Positions 8,758-18,982 of a DNA stretch of 64,000 nucleotides are shown here, piece by piece. How positions within the stretch are numbered: position 1 is the stretch's first letter; the number at the start of each line of letters is the position of its first letter. The stretch comes from Oligoflexus sp. (GTDB lineage Bacteria > Bdellovibrionota_B > Oligoflexia > Oligoflexales > Oligoflexaceae): assembly GCA_014378195.1 (NCBI GenBank), contig JACMOC010000061.1:1-64000 (forward strand). Direction: 5' to 3'. A program made the translations under genes and the position numbers. Below the pieces are notes generated by a model. It saw nothing but the letters and a program-made list of their open reading frames with translations. It did no database searches and was not told where the DNA came from.

Positions 8758-10548
8758 ATGATATTGATTGCCAACAAAAATCAAGCCCTTACTCAACGCC
8801 TCGAGTCAGACCTGACTCATCGTGGAGGTAAGGTAGCATCTATCCGGCTCGATGATCCACACGCCTTGAATCTACTTTATAGTCCCGTCGTGACTGTCTT
8901 AATCGTAGACGAGAGCCTAACGAGTCTCCCGCGTGAAGGTCTTGTGGATCTAGTCAACTCCTTGGGTCGCCGCATCTCCGTGATCGTTCTGGCCGCAGCC
9001 GCGCCGAACGATGGCAGTACCTACTCAGATTACATTACTGTTCTTGATATCAATAACTACGAAGAAGTCCTCTCGACCGCTATATTCTGTTTTTCGGGTC
9101 TGGATGATTCGGTTCGTCGCCAACTTCGAACGATACCTTACTACAATCACCAAATTCCAGTTTCCCTTCTGAACGCTTACGGCGGGCTTGGTATCTTGAC
9201 GCTTGACGCCTCCGGCCTCAACAAAATAAGCGTCGAATACGGCACCGAAGTCTACAACACGATGAAAACCGTCCTCCACGATGTGATGGTATCGCTCTGG
9301 GGCGGAACTGGCAGTCTGCGTGAAAATGACATTATTTGCCGCAAATCAATGAGTTCCAACACCTATATTATCTTCATGGACCGATCGCGGGAAACCGGCT
9401 CGCTTCCTTTCCCCGGTGCACTTGAACGAGTCGCTGACCGACTGTCGCAGGGCATCAATAATGCCATGTGGAAAGAACTTTTCCTTCCCTCAAAACAACG
9501 CCGCATTCCTGAGTGTGTGCAAACGATCCCGCTTTTAGGTGTTGGATATTTTGGTGTCCTGAACAACCCTTGTATCGACATTCATGAGATCGTGGAAAAC
9601 GGACTCGAGTCCAGTCGCGCCATGGCTCAATCTCAACTAAAACGCGGGAAGGATCGTCAACGCGAGTTGATGGCGACCCTTATCCAGGCTGACGATTTCC
9701 TTACACCTCATTACCAGGGCGTGTTCATGCTGCAGAGCATCGACAAAAAGATGATCGACGAAGCCAAACGTACCAAAAGTATCCAGGGACTCAGCGATCA
9801 TATCTATGGTTTTGAATCACTTATTAGAGTCAATCAAGCTGCTATTAAAGAGTATAGTTTTGAAGCTGGAATCGATTCCCAATATCTAAGACCCGATGTG
9901 TTATTTGCTATTGCCAAATACACAAATGTTGCTCTGGAACTCGATCAGGCCTGTATGAAACACGCCGCGCGGTTTGCTAAGGATCTTCCCGGAACCCTGA
10001 TGGTCAACATTCTCCCTCGGAATCTCTATCACATCGATAGTCTGCTGAACCATTTCGACAAAACAATGAAAATCATGTTTGAGGTCTCCGAATCGGAGGC
10101 CATCAATAACCTTGATCTAATGATGAAAGCACGCGAACACCTCCAGAGCTACAACATGGGGATCGCAGCCGATGACTTTGGCAAAGGTTATTCCAGCCTT
10201 GATCGCATCATCAAGATTCGTCCGGATATCATCAAATTCGATCGTGGTATGATCCAGGACATCGACAAGGACCCCGTGAAGCAGGCCTATGTTCAAGGTC
10301 TCGTGACAGCAGCTAAGATTTTGAATACGACGATACTCGCTGAAGGTGTTGAGACATGGAATGAGGCCCAAATCCTCAAGGATATGGGTATCGAGCTGAT
10401 CCAGGGCTTTCTTTTGCATAAACCGGAAGCCTCGCAAAGCATCCAGGCTCAGCTTGCTACAACTCAAGCGGACGGGAATAAAAACACAAATTCGAATGGT
10501 ACAGAGAAACCTACGATAGTCCCTGCTCTTAAAAACAACGTAGCTTGA
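8758..10548 (+). CDS. Receiver-like / degenerate GGDEF / EAL-domain protein
   Basis: C-terminal EAL motifs GFESLIR (ESL variant), DDFGKGYSSLDRI, IKFDRGMI, AEGVET, QGFLLHKP; N-terminus resembles a receiver without the usual acidic cluster. Confidence 0.85.
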   Translation: MILIANKNQALTQRLESDLTHRGGKVASIRLDDPHALNLLYSPVVTVLIVDESLTSLPREGLVDLVNSLGRRISVIVLAAAAPNDGSTYSDYITVLDINNYEEVLSTAIFCFSGLDDSVRRQLRTIPYYNHQIPVSLLNAYGGLGILTLDASGLNKISVEYGTEVYNTMKTVLHDVMVSLWGGTGSLRENDIICRKSMSSNTYIIFMDRSRETGSLPFPGALERVADRLSQGINNAMWKELFLPSKQRRIPECVQTIPLLGVGYFGVLNNPCIDIHEIVENGLESSRAMAQSQLKRGKDRQRELMATLIQADDFLTPHYQGVFMLQSIDKKMIDEAKRTKSIQGLSDHIYGFESLIRVNQAAIKEYSFEAGIDSQYLRPDVLFAIAKYTNVALELDQACMKHAARFAKDLPGTLMVNILPRNLYHIDSLLNHFDKTMKIMFEVSESEAINNLDLMMKAREHLQSYNMGIAADDFGKGYSSLDRIIKIRPDIIKFDRGMIQDIDKDPVKQAYVQGLVTAAKILNTTILAEGVETWNEAQILKDMGIELIQGFLLHKPEASQSIQAQLATTQADGNKNTNSNGTEKPTIVPALKNNVA

Positions 10549-10574
10549 TCCTTTGTCAGCCAGCTCGTTGTTTA

Positions 10575-10616
10575 CAAACAAAAAGCCCTTGCAGTGATGC
10601 AAGGGCTTTTTGTTTG
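10575..10616. terminator. Bidirectional terminator with 19-bp perfect stem and GTGA loop
   Basis: CAAACAAAAAGCCCTTGCA-GTGA-TGCAAGGGCTTTTTGTTTG between convergent genes. Confidence 0.95.
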
Positions 10617-10633
10617 AGGCCGGTTGAGAAAGA

Positions 10634-11329
10634 TCAGTTCTGGTTTGCAATATAGCTGAGGGCTTTTTGCGAAAAGATGGAGTCTTTTACACCGGATTTG
10701 TTTTCCCAATAGAGAGCCATGGTTACAGCCATTCCTGCCGAACCGTCGACGTGAGTCAAGCTAGGCGGCGGACCCATATCATTCGCGCGTTTCGAATACT
10801 CCTGGCACGAGATCGCTAAGTTGGTCTGAAGGTCGATGAGTTCGATAGCGAACTCGGCGAAGGCCTTCTCGGCGTTGAGTATAGAGTCTTTATCAGCAGA
10901 AGTATCGGGGCTAATTTGGAGGCAGAAGTAATAACGATTGCCATTACCGCTGGGAGTGACTGCGTTACTACAGCGAGTTATGGCCTGGGTGTGAACGAGG
11001 GGGGCATTCCCATTGATGACCGGCGGGGTTTTCACCGCGTATGCGTTTTTACCATTCAACAGCCCGCCCGTCGTGATGAAGTCCGCAGTGGGGCAGGTAA
11101 ATCCTCCAGCCACGGGTACAGTAAGCAAACCTTTATGAAACTGATCCACAACAGCATTGATCAAGGCTTGGTTCACGTCAGAATACGAACCTTTAACCTG
11201 TATCGCTTTTTGAACGCTTTTTTGTTTGAAGCGTGCCTGCGAGATCAAAAGCATCGATACGAGGACAACGCCCATGATGATCAAAACGCCAACGAGGGAG
11301 AACCCTTCTTGAGACTTGGATTTATTCAT
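10634..11329 (-). CDS. Type IV pilin/pseudopilin-like protein
   Basis: Prepilin-type N-terminus MNKSKSQEGFSLVGVLIIMGVVLVSMLLI. Confidence 0.8.
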   Translation of the reverse strand: MNKSKSQEGFSLVGVLIIMGVVLVSMLLISQARFKQKSVQKAIQVKGSYSDVNQALINAVVDQFHKGLLTVPVAGGFTCPTADFITTGGLLNGKNAYAVKTPPVINGNAPLVHTQAITRCSNAVTPSGNGNRYYFCLQISPDTSADKDSILNAEKAFAEFAIELIDLQTNLAISCQEYSKRANDMGPPPSLTHVDGSAGMAVTMALYWENKSGVKDSIFSQKALSYIANQN

Positions 11330-11425
11330 AGGTAAGATCCCCTTTCTAATAGTGGCCTTAAGTCGCTATCGGGTTATTGCTTTCAATAGTTTATAGCATT
11401 TTGGGGCTCTTAGGCGAGCGGGGCG

Positions 11426-11456
11426 AAAAAAAGGGCTCCCGAAAATCGGAAGCCCT
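11426..11456 (-). terminator. Rho-independent terminator for 11475..13859
   Basis: Minus strand AGGGCTTCCGATTTTCGGGAGCCCTTTTTTT. Confidence 0.85.
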
Positions 11457-11474
11457 GATAACTATCGAAAACGA

Positions 11475-13859
11475 TTAGAAGTTCATCGGTGGGAATCGCG
11501 CCGGGTCCCGTTCGCTCACGAGCTCATAAATAGCCTCAAAAACGTCTTCGGCACTGGGTTTTGTGAAATAATCACCGTCCGATCCATAAGGAGCCCTGTG
11601 AGCCTTGGCCGTTAGGGTGCGGGGCGCGGCATCGAGATACTCATAGGCGTTCTGTCCCTCGAGAACCTGTTGCATCATATAGGAGCTTGCGCCTCCGGGA
11701 ACATCCTCGTCCAAAAACAACACGGCATTGGTCTTTTGGATCGAAGCCCCAATGAGTCCGGAACGATCGAAGGGGAGGAGTGTTTGGACGTCGATAAGTT
11801 CGAGCGAGACATTATGGTGTTTCAGGAGGCCGATCGCCTCCCGTGCAACAGCCACACACGCTCCGTAAGTGACGAGCGTGATGTCCGAGCCTTCCATCAG
11901 AATCTCGGGAACACCGAGGGGTACGCGGAATTCTGCAAGGTTAGTTGGAACATCTTCTTTCACACGATAACCGTTGAGCACTTCAACAACTAAAGCGGGA
12001 TCTTCGCTCGCGAGGAGGGTGTTATACATACCCGCTGCCTGGACCATATTGCGTGGCACACAGACATGAATTCCGCGCAGACCATGAACGATCATGCCCA
12101 TAGGCGATCCGGTGTGCCAGACGCCTTCCAGGCGATGGCCTTTGGTGCGAATAATAACAGGCGCTACCTGGCCACCCGCGGTGCGGTAGTGAAGGGACGC
12201 GAGGTCATCTGACATCAATTGGAAGGCGTAAAGAAGGTAATCTAGGTATTGGATATCGACGATAGGACGAAGGCCCCGGAGGGAAGCCCCCAAGCCCTGG
12301 CCGAAAATTGTTGCTTCGCGAATGCCGGTGTCCGTGACTCGCATCGCGCCGTGTTTTTCGCTGAGGCCTTCGAACTCGAGGTTAACGCCACCGAGCTGGC
12401 CGATATCCTCGCCGACGATAAAGAGACGAGGATCGCGGCTTAAGTGAAGATCAAAACAGCGTTGAATAATCACCCGCCCGTCAACGGACTCACGCTCACC
12501 GTTAAAGATAGCTGGAATCGCTTTCTGAAGGAGAGCGGAGCGGTCCGATTCAAGGAGGAGATGGCTGTTGTAGCGTTCGGCATTTTCGCTTTTGTAAGCC
12601 GCGATAAAGCTTTCGAGTGCAGCCTTCGCGCGCTCATCGCGCACGGAGTAGGATAGCCTTCGCGCGCTTTGCAAAATGCCTTTGCGATTGGCGGTTTGCA
12701 TGCGTTTCAGTTTCGCCAGTTCCCCTGCGAAACCTTCGGTGTTTTCAAACTCACTGTAGATCGCGATAAGACGATCGCGTTCCTCCAGGAGCGGTGCCTG
12801 ATATTCGCGCCATGACTCGTCACGGAGCGCCAGAACCTCGGCCCGAACCTCCTCTTCGATTTTGTCGAGGGTCTTTTGGTCGGCGAACTTTTGTTCGATC
12901 ATCCATTCCTGGAGTTTTAAGAGACAATCGATCGAAGACTCGTAACTGAGACGATCCTTGGATTTATAGCGCTCATGACTGCCCGACGTGGAGTGGCCCT
13001 GCGGCTGAGACAGTTCGATCACATGGACTAAAGCTGGAATGTGATGCGCCCGCGCATTAGCTGCCGCTTGACGGTAGGCGTCTAGAAGCTCGGGGTAATT
13101 CCACCCTCGAACAGTATAGATATGGAAGCCATTGGTATCTTTTTCCCGGGCGAATCCCGCGCAAACGCGCGAAATCGATTCTTTGGTGGTCTGATATTTG
13201 TTGGGAACCGAAATCCCATAACCATCATCCCACACCGACATCACCATAGGCACATCAAGAACACCGGCCGCATTGAGAGTTTCCCAGAAAAGACCTTCCG
13301 AAGTACTCGCGTTGCCGATAGTTCCGAAAGCGATCTCGCGGCCACCGCGAGAGAATTTCTTCGTGCTGTCACTCTCGGGAAACTGGCGATAGTATTTGGA
13401 CGCGTATGCCAGGCCCAGTAAACGACTCATCTGACAAGCCGTTGGGGAGGCATCCGCACTGGTGTTGACCATCTCAAGCTGATTATTCCACTCGCCGTTT
13501 TCGTCGAGAGAACGGCTCGCGAAGTGCGAGTTCATTTGGCGACCGCCGGAAGCCGGATCGCGTTCGATCGAAGTGTCGGCGTAAAGCTGCGCGAAAAATT
13601 GTTTCACGCTCAATCCGCCGATCGCCATCATCAGAGTCTGATCGCGATAATAGCCTGAGCGCCAGTCGCCTTTTTCAAAAACTTTAGCGAGAGCGATCTG
13701 TGCCAGTTCTTTGCCATCCCCGAAAATGCCGAACTTGGCTTTGCCGGAGAGGACTTCTTTACGGCCGAGCAGACTCATCTCACGACTCGTCACGACCAAT
13801 CGATAATCATCCAGGACCTGTTGCGGCTGCAGATCCGGGACAGGTTTTGTATTTTGCAT
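11475..13859 (-). CDS. 2-oxoacid (branched-chain-type) dehydrogenase E1, alpha and beta subunits fused
   Basis: N-half E1-alpha (SGGRQMNSHF..., GNASTSEGLFWETLNAAG), C-half transketolase-like E1-beta (FIVGEDIGQLGGVNLEFEGL..., VTYGACV). Confidence 0.88.
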   Translation of the reverse strand: MQNTKPVPDLQPQQVLDDYRLVVTSREMSLLGRKEVLSGKAKFGIFGDGKELAQIALAKVFEKGDWRSGYYRDQTLMMAIGGLSVKQFFAQLYADTSIERDPASGGRQMNSHFASRSLDENGEWNNQLEMVNTSADASPTACQMSRLLGLAYASKYYRQFPESDSTKKFSRGGREIAFGTIGNASTSEGLFWETLNAAGVLDVPMVMSVWDDGYGISVPNKYQTTKESISRVCAGFAREKDTNGFHIYTVRGWNYPELLDAYRQAAANARAHHIPALVHVIELSQPQGHSTSGSHERYKSKDRLSYESSIDCLLKLQEWMIEQKFADQKTLDKIEEEVRAEVLALRDESWREYQAPLLEERDRLIAIYSEFENTEGFAGELAKLKRMQTANRKGILQSARRLSYSVRDERAKAALESFIAAYKSENAERYNSHLLLESDRSALLQKAIPAIFNGERESVDGRVIIQRCFDLHLSRDPRLFIVGEDIGQLGGVNLEFEGLSEKHGAMRVTDTGIREATIFGQGLGASLRGLRPIVDIQYLDYLLYAFQLMSDDLASLHYRTAGGQVAPVIIRTKGHRLEGVWHTGSPMGMIVHGLRGIHVCVPRNMVQAAGMYNTLLASEDPALVVEVLNGYRVKEDVPTNLAEFRVPLGVPEILMEGSDITLVTYGACVAVAREAIGLLKHHNVSLELIDVQTLLPFDRSGLIGASIQKTNAVLFLDEDVPGGASSYMMQQVLEGQNAYEYLDAAPRTLTAKAHRAPYGSDGDYFTKPSAEDVFEAIYELVSERDPARFPPMNF

Positions 13860-13934
13860 GAGCGCTCCGTCTGGGTAGAAGACAATTTTCTATCACAAGC
13901 GTAAGGTGAAAGTCGACACTCCAAGGTGTCCGAA

Positions 13935-16400
13935 TCAGTGGCGCAGTTGAACCACTGTCACGCCGTCGCCACCTTCTTCGGGCTCGCCGGGCCTAAAGTC
14001 GAGCGCATAGGGCGCATCTTTCGCTAAAGCTCGCCTCAGAGCGCGTTTTAATGTGTCTGTACCATGACCGTGAATCAAAATCACAAAGCTTTCCCCGCGC
14101 AAAACAGCCTTGTCAATAAACCCCCATGTGCGATCAATAGCCCCGTCTGCGTCCATTCCGCGGAGATCGAGGCTATTCGTTAGAGTCGGAATTGTGAAGG
14201 AAACCTCGCCTTTATCGCGCGTTGGTGCGACCGTCGATTTTGTCCTGTCTTTACTTTTGCCCTTAGTGAGCTCGGGCTTTTCATCCCCAAGGATACGCAG
14301 GTCAGCGAGCTGAGGTTTGATTTTCAAAAGTCCCGCTTTGACTTCGATCGTAATATTGGGTTCGCCCTGAACTTTGCTGACGACAGCTGCTTTCTGCATG
14401 GAAACGATATAAACGCGGCTGCCCTCCTTGAGGTCGCCTATGGCTGCCGGACGACCAGGCAATTTGTCGACGCTGAAAAATTCGTGCGCGACGTCTTCCA
14501 AGCTGCCTTGTATCCCCCGATTTTTGCCGTCGAGACGATTCTGCCAGTCTTTGGTGAGATCGCGGAGCTGATCGGGTGATGATGGGGCTTTTTTCTGCTC
14601 TTTCAAAAGCTCTTTGAGCTCTTCCAGCATGCCTTCGTATTCCTGCTTCAGACGATCGATCTGATCCTGGTAACGGGCTTTGATTTTGGCTGACGTATCC
14701 TGTTTTGCATTCGCCAACGCAGCCCGGTCCTGTTCCCAGCGATGCTTTTGGCTTTCCATATCGAGTTTAAGCTGATTATAGCGTGTTTTTTCTTCCTGAG
14801 CCTCGTCGCGAAGTGCCATCCAGCTATCGAGTATCTGTTCCATGTTGCTGCTCGAACGACCACGAAGATCTTTAGCCCGTTCGATGACATGACGTGGAAG
14901 TCCGATCTGCTCGGCGACTTCAAGGCCATAACTTTGGCCCGGAATATCAAGGACGAGGCGATAAGTCGGCTGGAGATTTTTCGTCGAGAATTCCATGGAG
15001 CCGTTGCGGAAACGCGTGTCGTTGATCGCAAGGCTTTTGAGATTGTCGTAGTGAGTCGTGACGATCGCTGTGGATTGGCGGTTTGCCAATTCCTCGAGGA
15101 CGGCCTGGCCGATCGCACTTCCGGTCTGTGGTTCCGTACCAACTGCGAGTTCATCAAGCAGAATAAGGTCGGTCGGTCCCGCATTAAGCAGGACGGGTTT
15201 GAGACCGATGAGATGCCCTGAGAATGTCGACAGGTTTGCCGAGAGGTTTTGGGCATCACCAATCTCGACAAAGATGTTATCGAAAAGGTAAACCTCCGAT
15301 TTTTCGTCGAGAGGAAGGAGCAGGCGGGCTTTCACCATGAGATGAAGAAGTCCGACCGTTTTCAGAACGACGGTTTTACCGCCGGCGTTTGGACCCGAAA
15401 CGATCAGCGACAGTTGCCCCTCTTCCAGCCCCACATTATTGGCAATAGTCTTAAAGTCTTGGCGCATTTCCAATAAAGGATGACGAGCCCGGATGAACGA
15501 GAGGCCCGGTTTGTTGCGAAGTACGGCAGAGCCTGCATCAAGTTTGACGGCGAGAGCGGCTTCGGCTGTTAAGATGTCCAGTTCCACAAGCTGCTTATAG
15601 TTGTTATCAATGACTTCGAGATCGGTGGCGATGTGCGCACTGAGCTCTTTGAAGATCCGGAGGATCTCAAGCTTTTCCGAGCTTTCCAGCTCGAGGAGCG
15701 CATCGTTCATAGGGCGAACTTCGGCGAGCTCCATGTAAAGGGTCTGGCCTGAGGAGGATGTGTCGTAAATCGAGCCCTTCACACGGCCTCGACCGTCGAC
15801 CCGCATTGGGACGACATAACGATCGGAGCGAATAGTGAAGATCTTGTCCTGCACGTATGCTTCGACGTCCTGATCGGTTAGCAGCTGTTTGATGGTCTGC
15901 TCAATCTTTCGCCGCATCGAGAGCTTTTGCTGCCGAATGCGCGTGAGTTCGGGCGATGCGTCGTCCAGCAGGTCGCCGTCCGGACTGATCGTCTTTTCTA
16001 TCATCCGCGCAAGCTTGGGCAGAGGATGAATGAGACGATAAAACTTACCGAGCGTTTTGCATCGCTCCTGTTTATCCATCGCAAACTGGTGGACGGACCG
16101 AACCATCTGCAGGAGCGTGTAAACACTCCAGATCGCTTCGCCTTCGAGGATTTGCCCGAGAGACACGGCCCGGAACGTGAGATGCATTTCCGGAAGTTCG
16201 CCGATAGGGGGGCGATAGCCGGAGCGCAAAAGATCTCGCAAAGGCAAAACGTCCTGCCAGCGCAGTTCTATATCGAGTTTGTCAAACCGAGGTTTGAGCG
16301 TAAGGCAGCTTTGATTGCCTTCAATAGTGTTAGCTTCGGCAGCAAGGGCTTCGCAAAGCAGGGACCATTGAAGTTTTTCTAACGTGAGCTCGTTTATCAT
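13935..16400 (-). CDS. mutS2: MutS2 family ATPase with C-terminal Smr domain
   Basis: SGPNAGGKTVVLKTVGL Walker A, DLILLDELAVGTEPQTGSAIG, Smr LDLRG...LIHGHGTDTLKRALR; start chosen at MINELTLEKLQ. Confidence 0.95.
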   Translation of the reverse strand: MINELTLEKLQWSLLCEALAAEANTIEGNQSCLTLKPRFDKLDIELRWQDVLPLRDLLRSGYRPPIGELPEMHLTFRAVSLGQILEGEAIWSVYTLLQMVRSVHQFAMDKQERCKTLGKFYRLIHPLPKLARMIEKTISPDGDLLDDASPELTRIRQQKLSMRRKIEQTIKQLLTDQDVEAYVQDKIFTIRSDRYVVPMRVDGRGRVKGSIYDTSSSGQTLYMELAEVRPMNDALLELESSEKLEILRIFKELSAHIATDLEVIDNNYKQLVELDILTAEAALAVKLDAGSAVLRNKPGLSFIRARHPLLEMRQDFKTIANNVGLEEGQLSLIVSGPNAGGKTVVLKTVGLLHLMVKARLLLPLDEKSEVYLFDNIFVEIGDAQNLSANLSTFSGHLIGLKPVLLNAGPTDLILLDELAVGTEPQTGSAIGQAVLEELANRQSTAIVTTHYDNLKSLAINDTRFRNGSMEFSTKNLQPTYRLVLDIPGQSYGLEVAEQIGLPRHVIERAKDLRGRSSSNMEQILDSWMALRDEAQEEKTRYNQLKLDMESQKHRWEQDRAALANAKQDTSAKIKARYQDQIDRLKQEYEGMLEELKELLKEQKKAPSSPDQLRDLTKDWQNRLDGKNRGIQGSLEDVAHEFFSVDKLPGRPAAIGDLKEGSRVYIVSMQKAAVVSKVQGEPNITIEVKAGLLKIKPQLADLRILGDEKPELTKGKSKDRTKSTVAPTRDKGEVSFTIPTLTNSLDLRGMDADGAIDRTWGFIDKAVLRGESFVILIHGHGTDTLKRALRRALAKDAPYALDFRPGEPEEGGDGVTVVQLRH

Positions 16401-16517
16401 CAGACCTATTCCTTCTTTGGGGGTCATCCCAGATTGGTCCGGGAGTCTCCAAGAGAGCTTTTCTTTATAATAGTTTTCTTATTTTTTTGAGAGTGAATAT
16501 AATAGCTTGATATCATT

Positions 16518-17387
16518 TTGACCGACACAAATTGCACCCTGCGAGGTTTCATGCACAGGTTTGACTTTGCTGCCATGCTTCTGAGCCCCGCCACATGGTT
16601 CGTTTTCGCGTTTGGCAGTCTTTTCGGCAGCTTTTTTAATGTATGCATTTATCGCATACCACGGGGCATCTTCTGGAAAAAGAGCCGATCCCACTGTCCT
16701 GCGTGTGACGCACCTATACCATCATGGCATAACATTCCGATCCTATCCTGGCTGTTTTTGCGAGGAAAAGCTGCGTGTTGCGGCAGCAAAATTTCGGTTC
16801 AGTATCCTCTGGTGGAGCTCGGCACGGCTCTGCTCTGGGTTGTGATTTATTGGAGTTATCCTTTTCTCATGCAGCTCGATGGATCGTTAGTCTACGATAA
16901 TAATGAGCTGCTCCGGTTTGCTCATGCTCTCGTGTTTTGCAGCGTCCTGCTTATCTGCTCTGTGATCGATCTCGAGCACCAGATTATTCCTGACGTTTTG
17001 AGTTTGCCCATGATCGCCCTAGCGCCCCTTGTCGCTTGGTTTCACCCCGAGTTGAATCTAAAAAGTTCGCTTATTGGTGTGGCTATGGGTGGCGGCATTT
17101 TTTATGCAATAGCCTGGATATACTTCCTCGTCAGGAAGCAGTATGGCCTCGGTCTTGGTGATGTCAAGCTCCTCGCCGCCATCGGAGGATGGCTCGGTTA
17201 TCAATCGGTCATCACAACTATGCTCTGGGCGTCGGTTTTTGGCTCTCTGGTGGGTATAAGCGCGATACTTATAACGCGGAAAAAAGATCTCCAGCTCAAG
17301 ATACCCTTTGGGCCCTTCTTATCCGGCGCGTCTGTGACTTACCTTCTGTTCGGCCGTTATTTTGGTGACTATCTTTTTCCCTTTTGA
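16518..17387 (+). CDS. pilD: Type IV prepilin peptidase / methyltransferase
   Basis: GSFFNVCIYRIPRG, HCPACDAPIPSWHNIPILSWL, GLGLGDVKLLAAIGGWLG. Confidence 0.92.
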   Translation: MTDTNCTLRGFMHRFDFAAMLLSPATWFVFAFGSLFGSFFNVCIYRIPRGIFWKKSRSHCPACDAPIPSWHNIPILSWLFLRGKAACCGSKISVQYPLVELGTALLWVVIYWSYPFLMQLDGSLVYDNNELLRFAHALVFCSVLLICSVIDLEHQIIPDVLSLPMIALAPLVAWFHPELNLKSSLIGVAMGGGIFYAIAWIYFLVRKQYGLGLGDVKLLAAIGGWLGYQSVITTMLWASVFGSLVGISAILITRKKDLQLKIPFGPFLSGASVTYLLFGRYFGDYLFPF

Positions 17388-17396
17388 TCCGGAGAT

Positions 17397-18482
17397 TTGT
17401 GTATGCAGATCAAGCCTAAGCCCACACCGACATTAAAAGCGCGTCCCGGAAGCACAGAGGAAGTATTCGCCAAGACTTTGGCCGGGGCGGAAGCGCTCTG
17501 GCGCGAGACGCAGATCGAAAGTCTTATCGAAAAAACGATGACGCTGCTCAAACATAATTTTGCCATCACAGCCCTCGCTATGCTTAAGCTTCCGAATCTG
17601 AGGCTGTCGGCAGAGTGCTGCGCTGTGGTGATCGAAGGATCCGATACGCAGCTTTTTTTTGACGAGAAGCGGCAGAAGTTTATCCTCGAGAGACTGTTGC
17701 CGACACTTGGCAGTCCCGAATACGTGGAAGGCATCCACAGTCTGCAGGTCGAGACGCACACCATCAATTTTGCCCTGCTCGGGGATAGAACCGAAGATGC
17801 GTATCTCTTGCTTTGGATCGATGGTGAGCATCCCACTGAGAGTACGGATGTTGCCATCGATTTTTTGGTGCGACAGCTCCAGACCACATATCGATGGTTC
17901 TCGCGAATGTCAGAGACCCAAACACTGCTCCATTTAGACGATCTGACTGGACTCTACAATCATCGTTATCTCGACCTTACCCTTGATCGTGAGACCAAAC
18001 GGTCGCTTCGCTACGGTTCGAGTTTCAGTCTTTTATTCATCGATCTCGACAACTTCAAGCCAGTCAACGACACCTACGGACACTTGGCAGGAAGCCAGGT
18101 TTTACGGGAGGTTGCAGCCATTATCCGCGCAACTGTTCGCGATGTTGATCTCGTCTTTCGGTTTGGAGGGGATGAGTTTGTTGTCATTCTCATTGAGGCG
18201 GATTCGGCGGCAGGGCTTCGGACCGCCACACGTATTCAGGAGCGCATAGAACAGTCGAAGTTTGTGGTTGCCAAAGATGCGCTTGCCCAAGTGACAAGTT
18301 CAATCGGCGTCGCTGCATTTCCCGAACATACGGACGAAAAAGAGCGATTGATAGCCATAGCGGACGAAGGTATGTACGAGAGTAAACGTCGCGGCAAAAA
18401 CCAATGCGTCCTTGCCAAAGTACCCGAATCCTACAAAAATCCACTCGAAAATAAGGATCTCAAGGCATGGCCTCACCGATAG
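17397..18482 (+). CDS. GGDEF-domain diguanylate cyclase
   Basis: HLDDLTGLYNHRYLD...RFGGDEFVVIL...SSIGVA. Confidence 0.92.
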   Translation: MCMQIKPKPTPTLKARPGSTEEVFAKTLAGAEALWRETQIESLIEKTMTLLKHNFAITALAMLKLPNLRLSAECCAVVIEGSDTQLFFDEKRQKFILERLLPTLGSPEYVEGIHSLQVETHTINFALLGDRTEDAYLLLWIDGEHPTESTDVAIDFLVRQLQTTYRWFSRMSETQTLLHLDDLTGLYNHRYLDLTLDRETKRSLRYGSSFSLLFIDLDNFKPVNDTYGHLAGSQVLREVAAIIRATVRDVDLVFRFGGDEFVVILIEADSAAGLRTATRIQERIEQSKFVVAKDALAQVTSSIGVAAFPEHTDEKERLIAIADEGMYESKRRGKNQCVLAKVPESYKNPLENKDLKAWPHR

Positions 18483-18982
18483 CTCCCGGCAAATCTTCGG
18501 CCGCCAGCGAAGCGATCATGACAGAAATGGTTCTTCCTCAGCACACTAACGCTATCGGCACCGTATTCGGGGGCGTGATCATGTCCTGGGTCGACATTGC
18601 CGCCGCGATCTGCGCTGAGCGCCATGCAAACAAACAGGTCGTAACGGCCTCGGTCGATGCGCTCGAGTTTGTGGCTCCTATCAAACTCGGTTGGATTGTC
18701 ACGCTCAAAGCTTCGGTCAATTATGTGTGGCGTACAAGCTGCGAGGTCGGGGTGAAAGTCACGGCCGAGAATCCCAGAACGGGCGAATATTTCCATACAG
18801 CATCCGCGTACGTGACGATGGTGGCACTCGACAGTCATAGCAGGCCGACCGGCATCCCTCAGGTCATTCCCGAAACCTACGATCAAAAACGTCGTTTTGA
18901 AGAGGCCAAATTCCGACGTATCTCGCGTCTGGAACTCAAACGTCAAAATGCTGAACGGGCTAGCCAGAAAGAGTCGACATGA
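18467..18982 (+). CDS. Hotdog-fold acyl-CoA thioesterase (YciA-like)
   Basis: NAIGTVFGGVIMSWVDIAAAICAERH. Confidence 0.88.
   Translation: MASPIAPGKSSAASEAIMTEMVLPQHTNAIGTVFGGVIMSWVDIAAAICAERHANKQVVTASVDALEFVAPIKLGWIVTLKASVNYVWRTSCEVGVKVTAENPRTGEYFHTASAYVTMVALDSHSRPTGIPQVIPETYDQKRRFEEAKFRRISRLELKRQNAERASQKEST

Noticed and set aside
10117-10650. 177-aa minus-strand ORF
   Set aside because: Shadow of the EAL gene; crosses the terminator at 10575-10616
14648-15271. 207-aa and 159-aa ORFs inside mutS2
   Set aside because: Out-of-frame and antisense shadows of well-conserved MutS2 sequence
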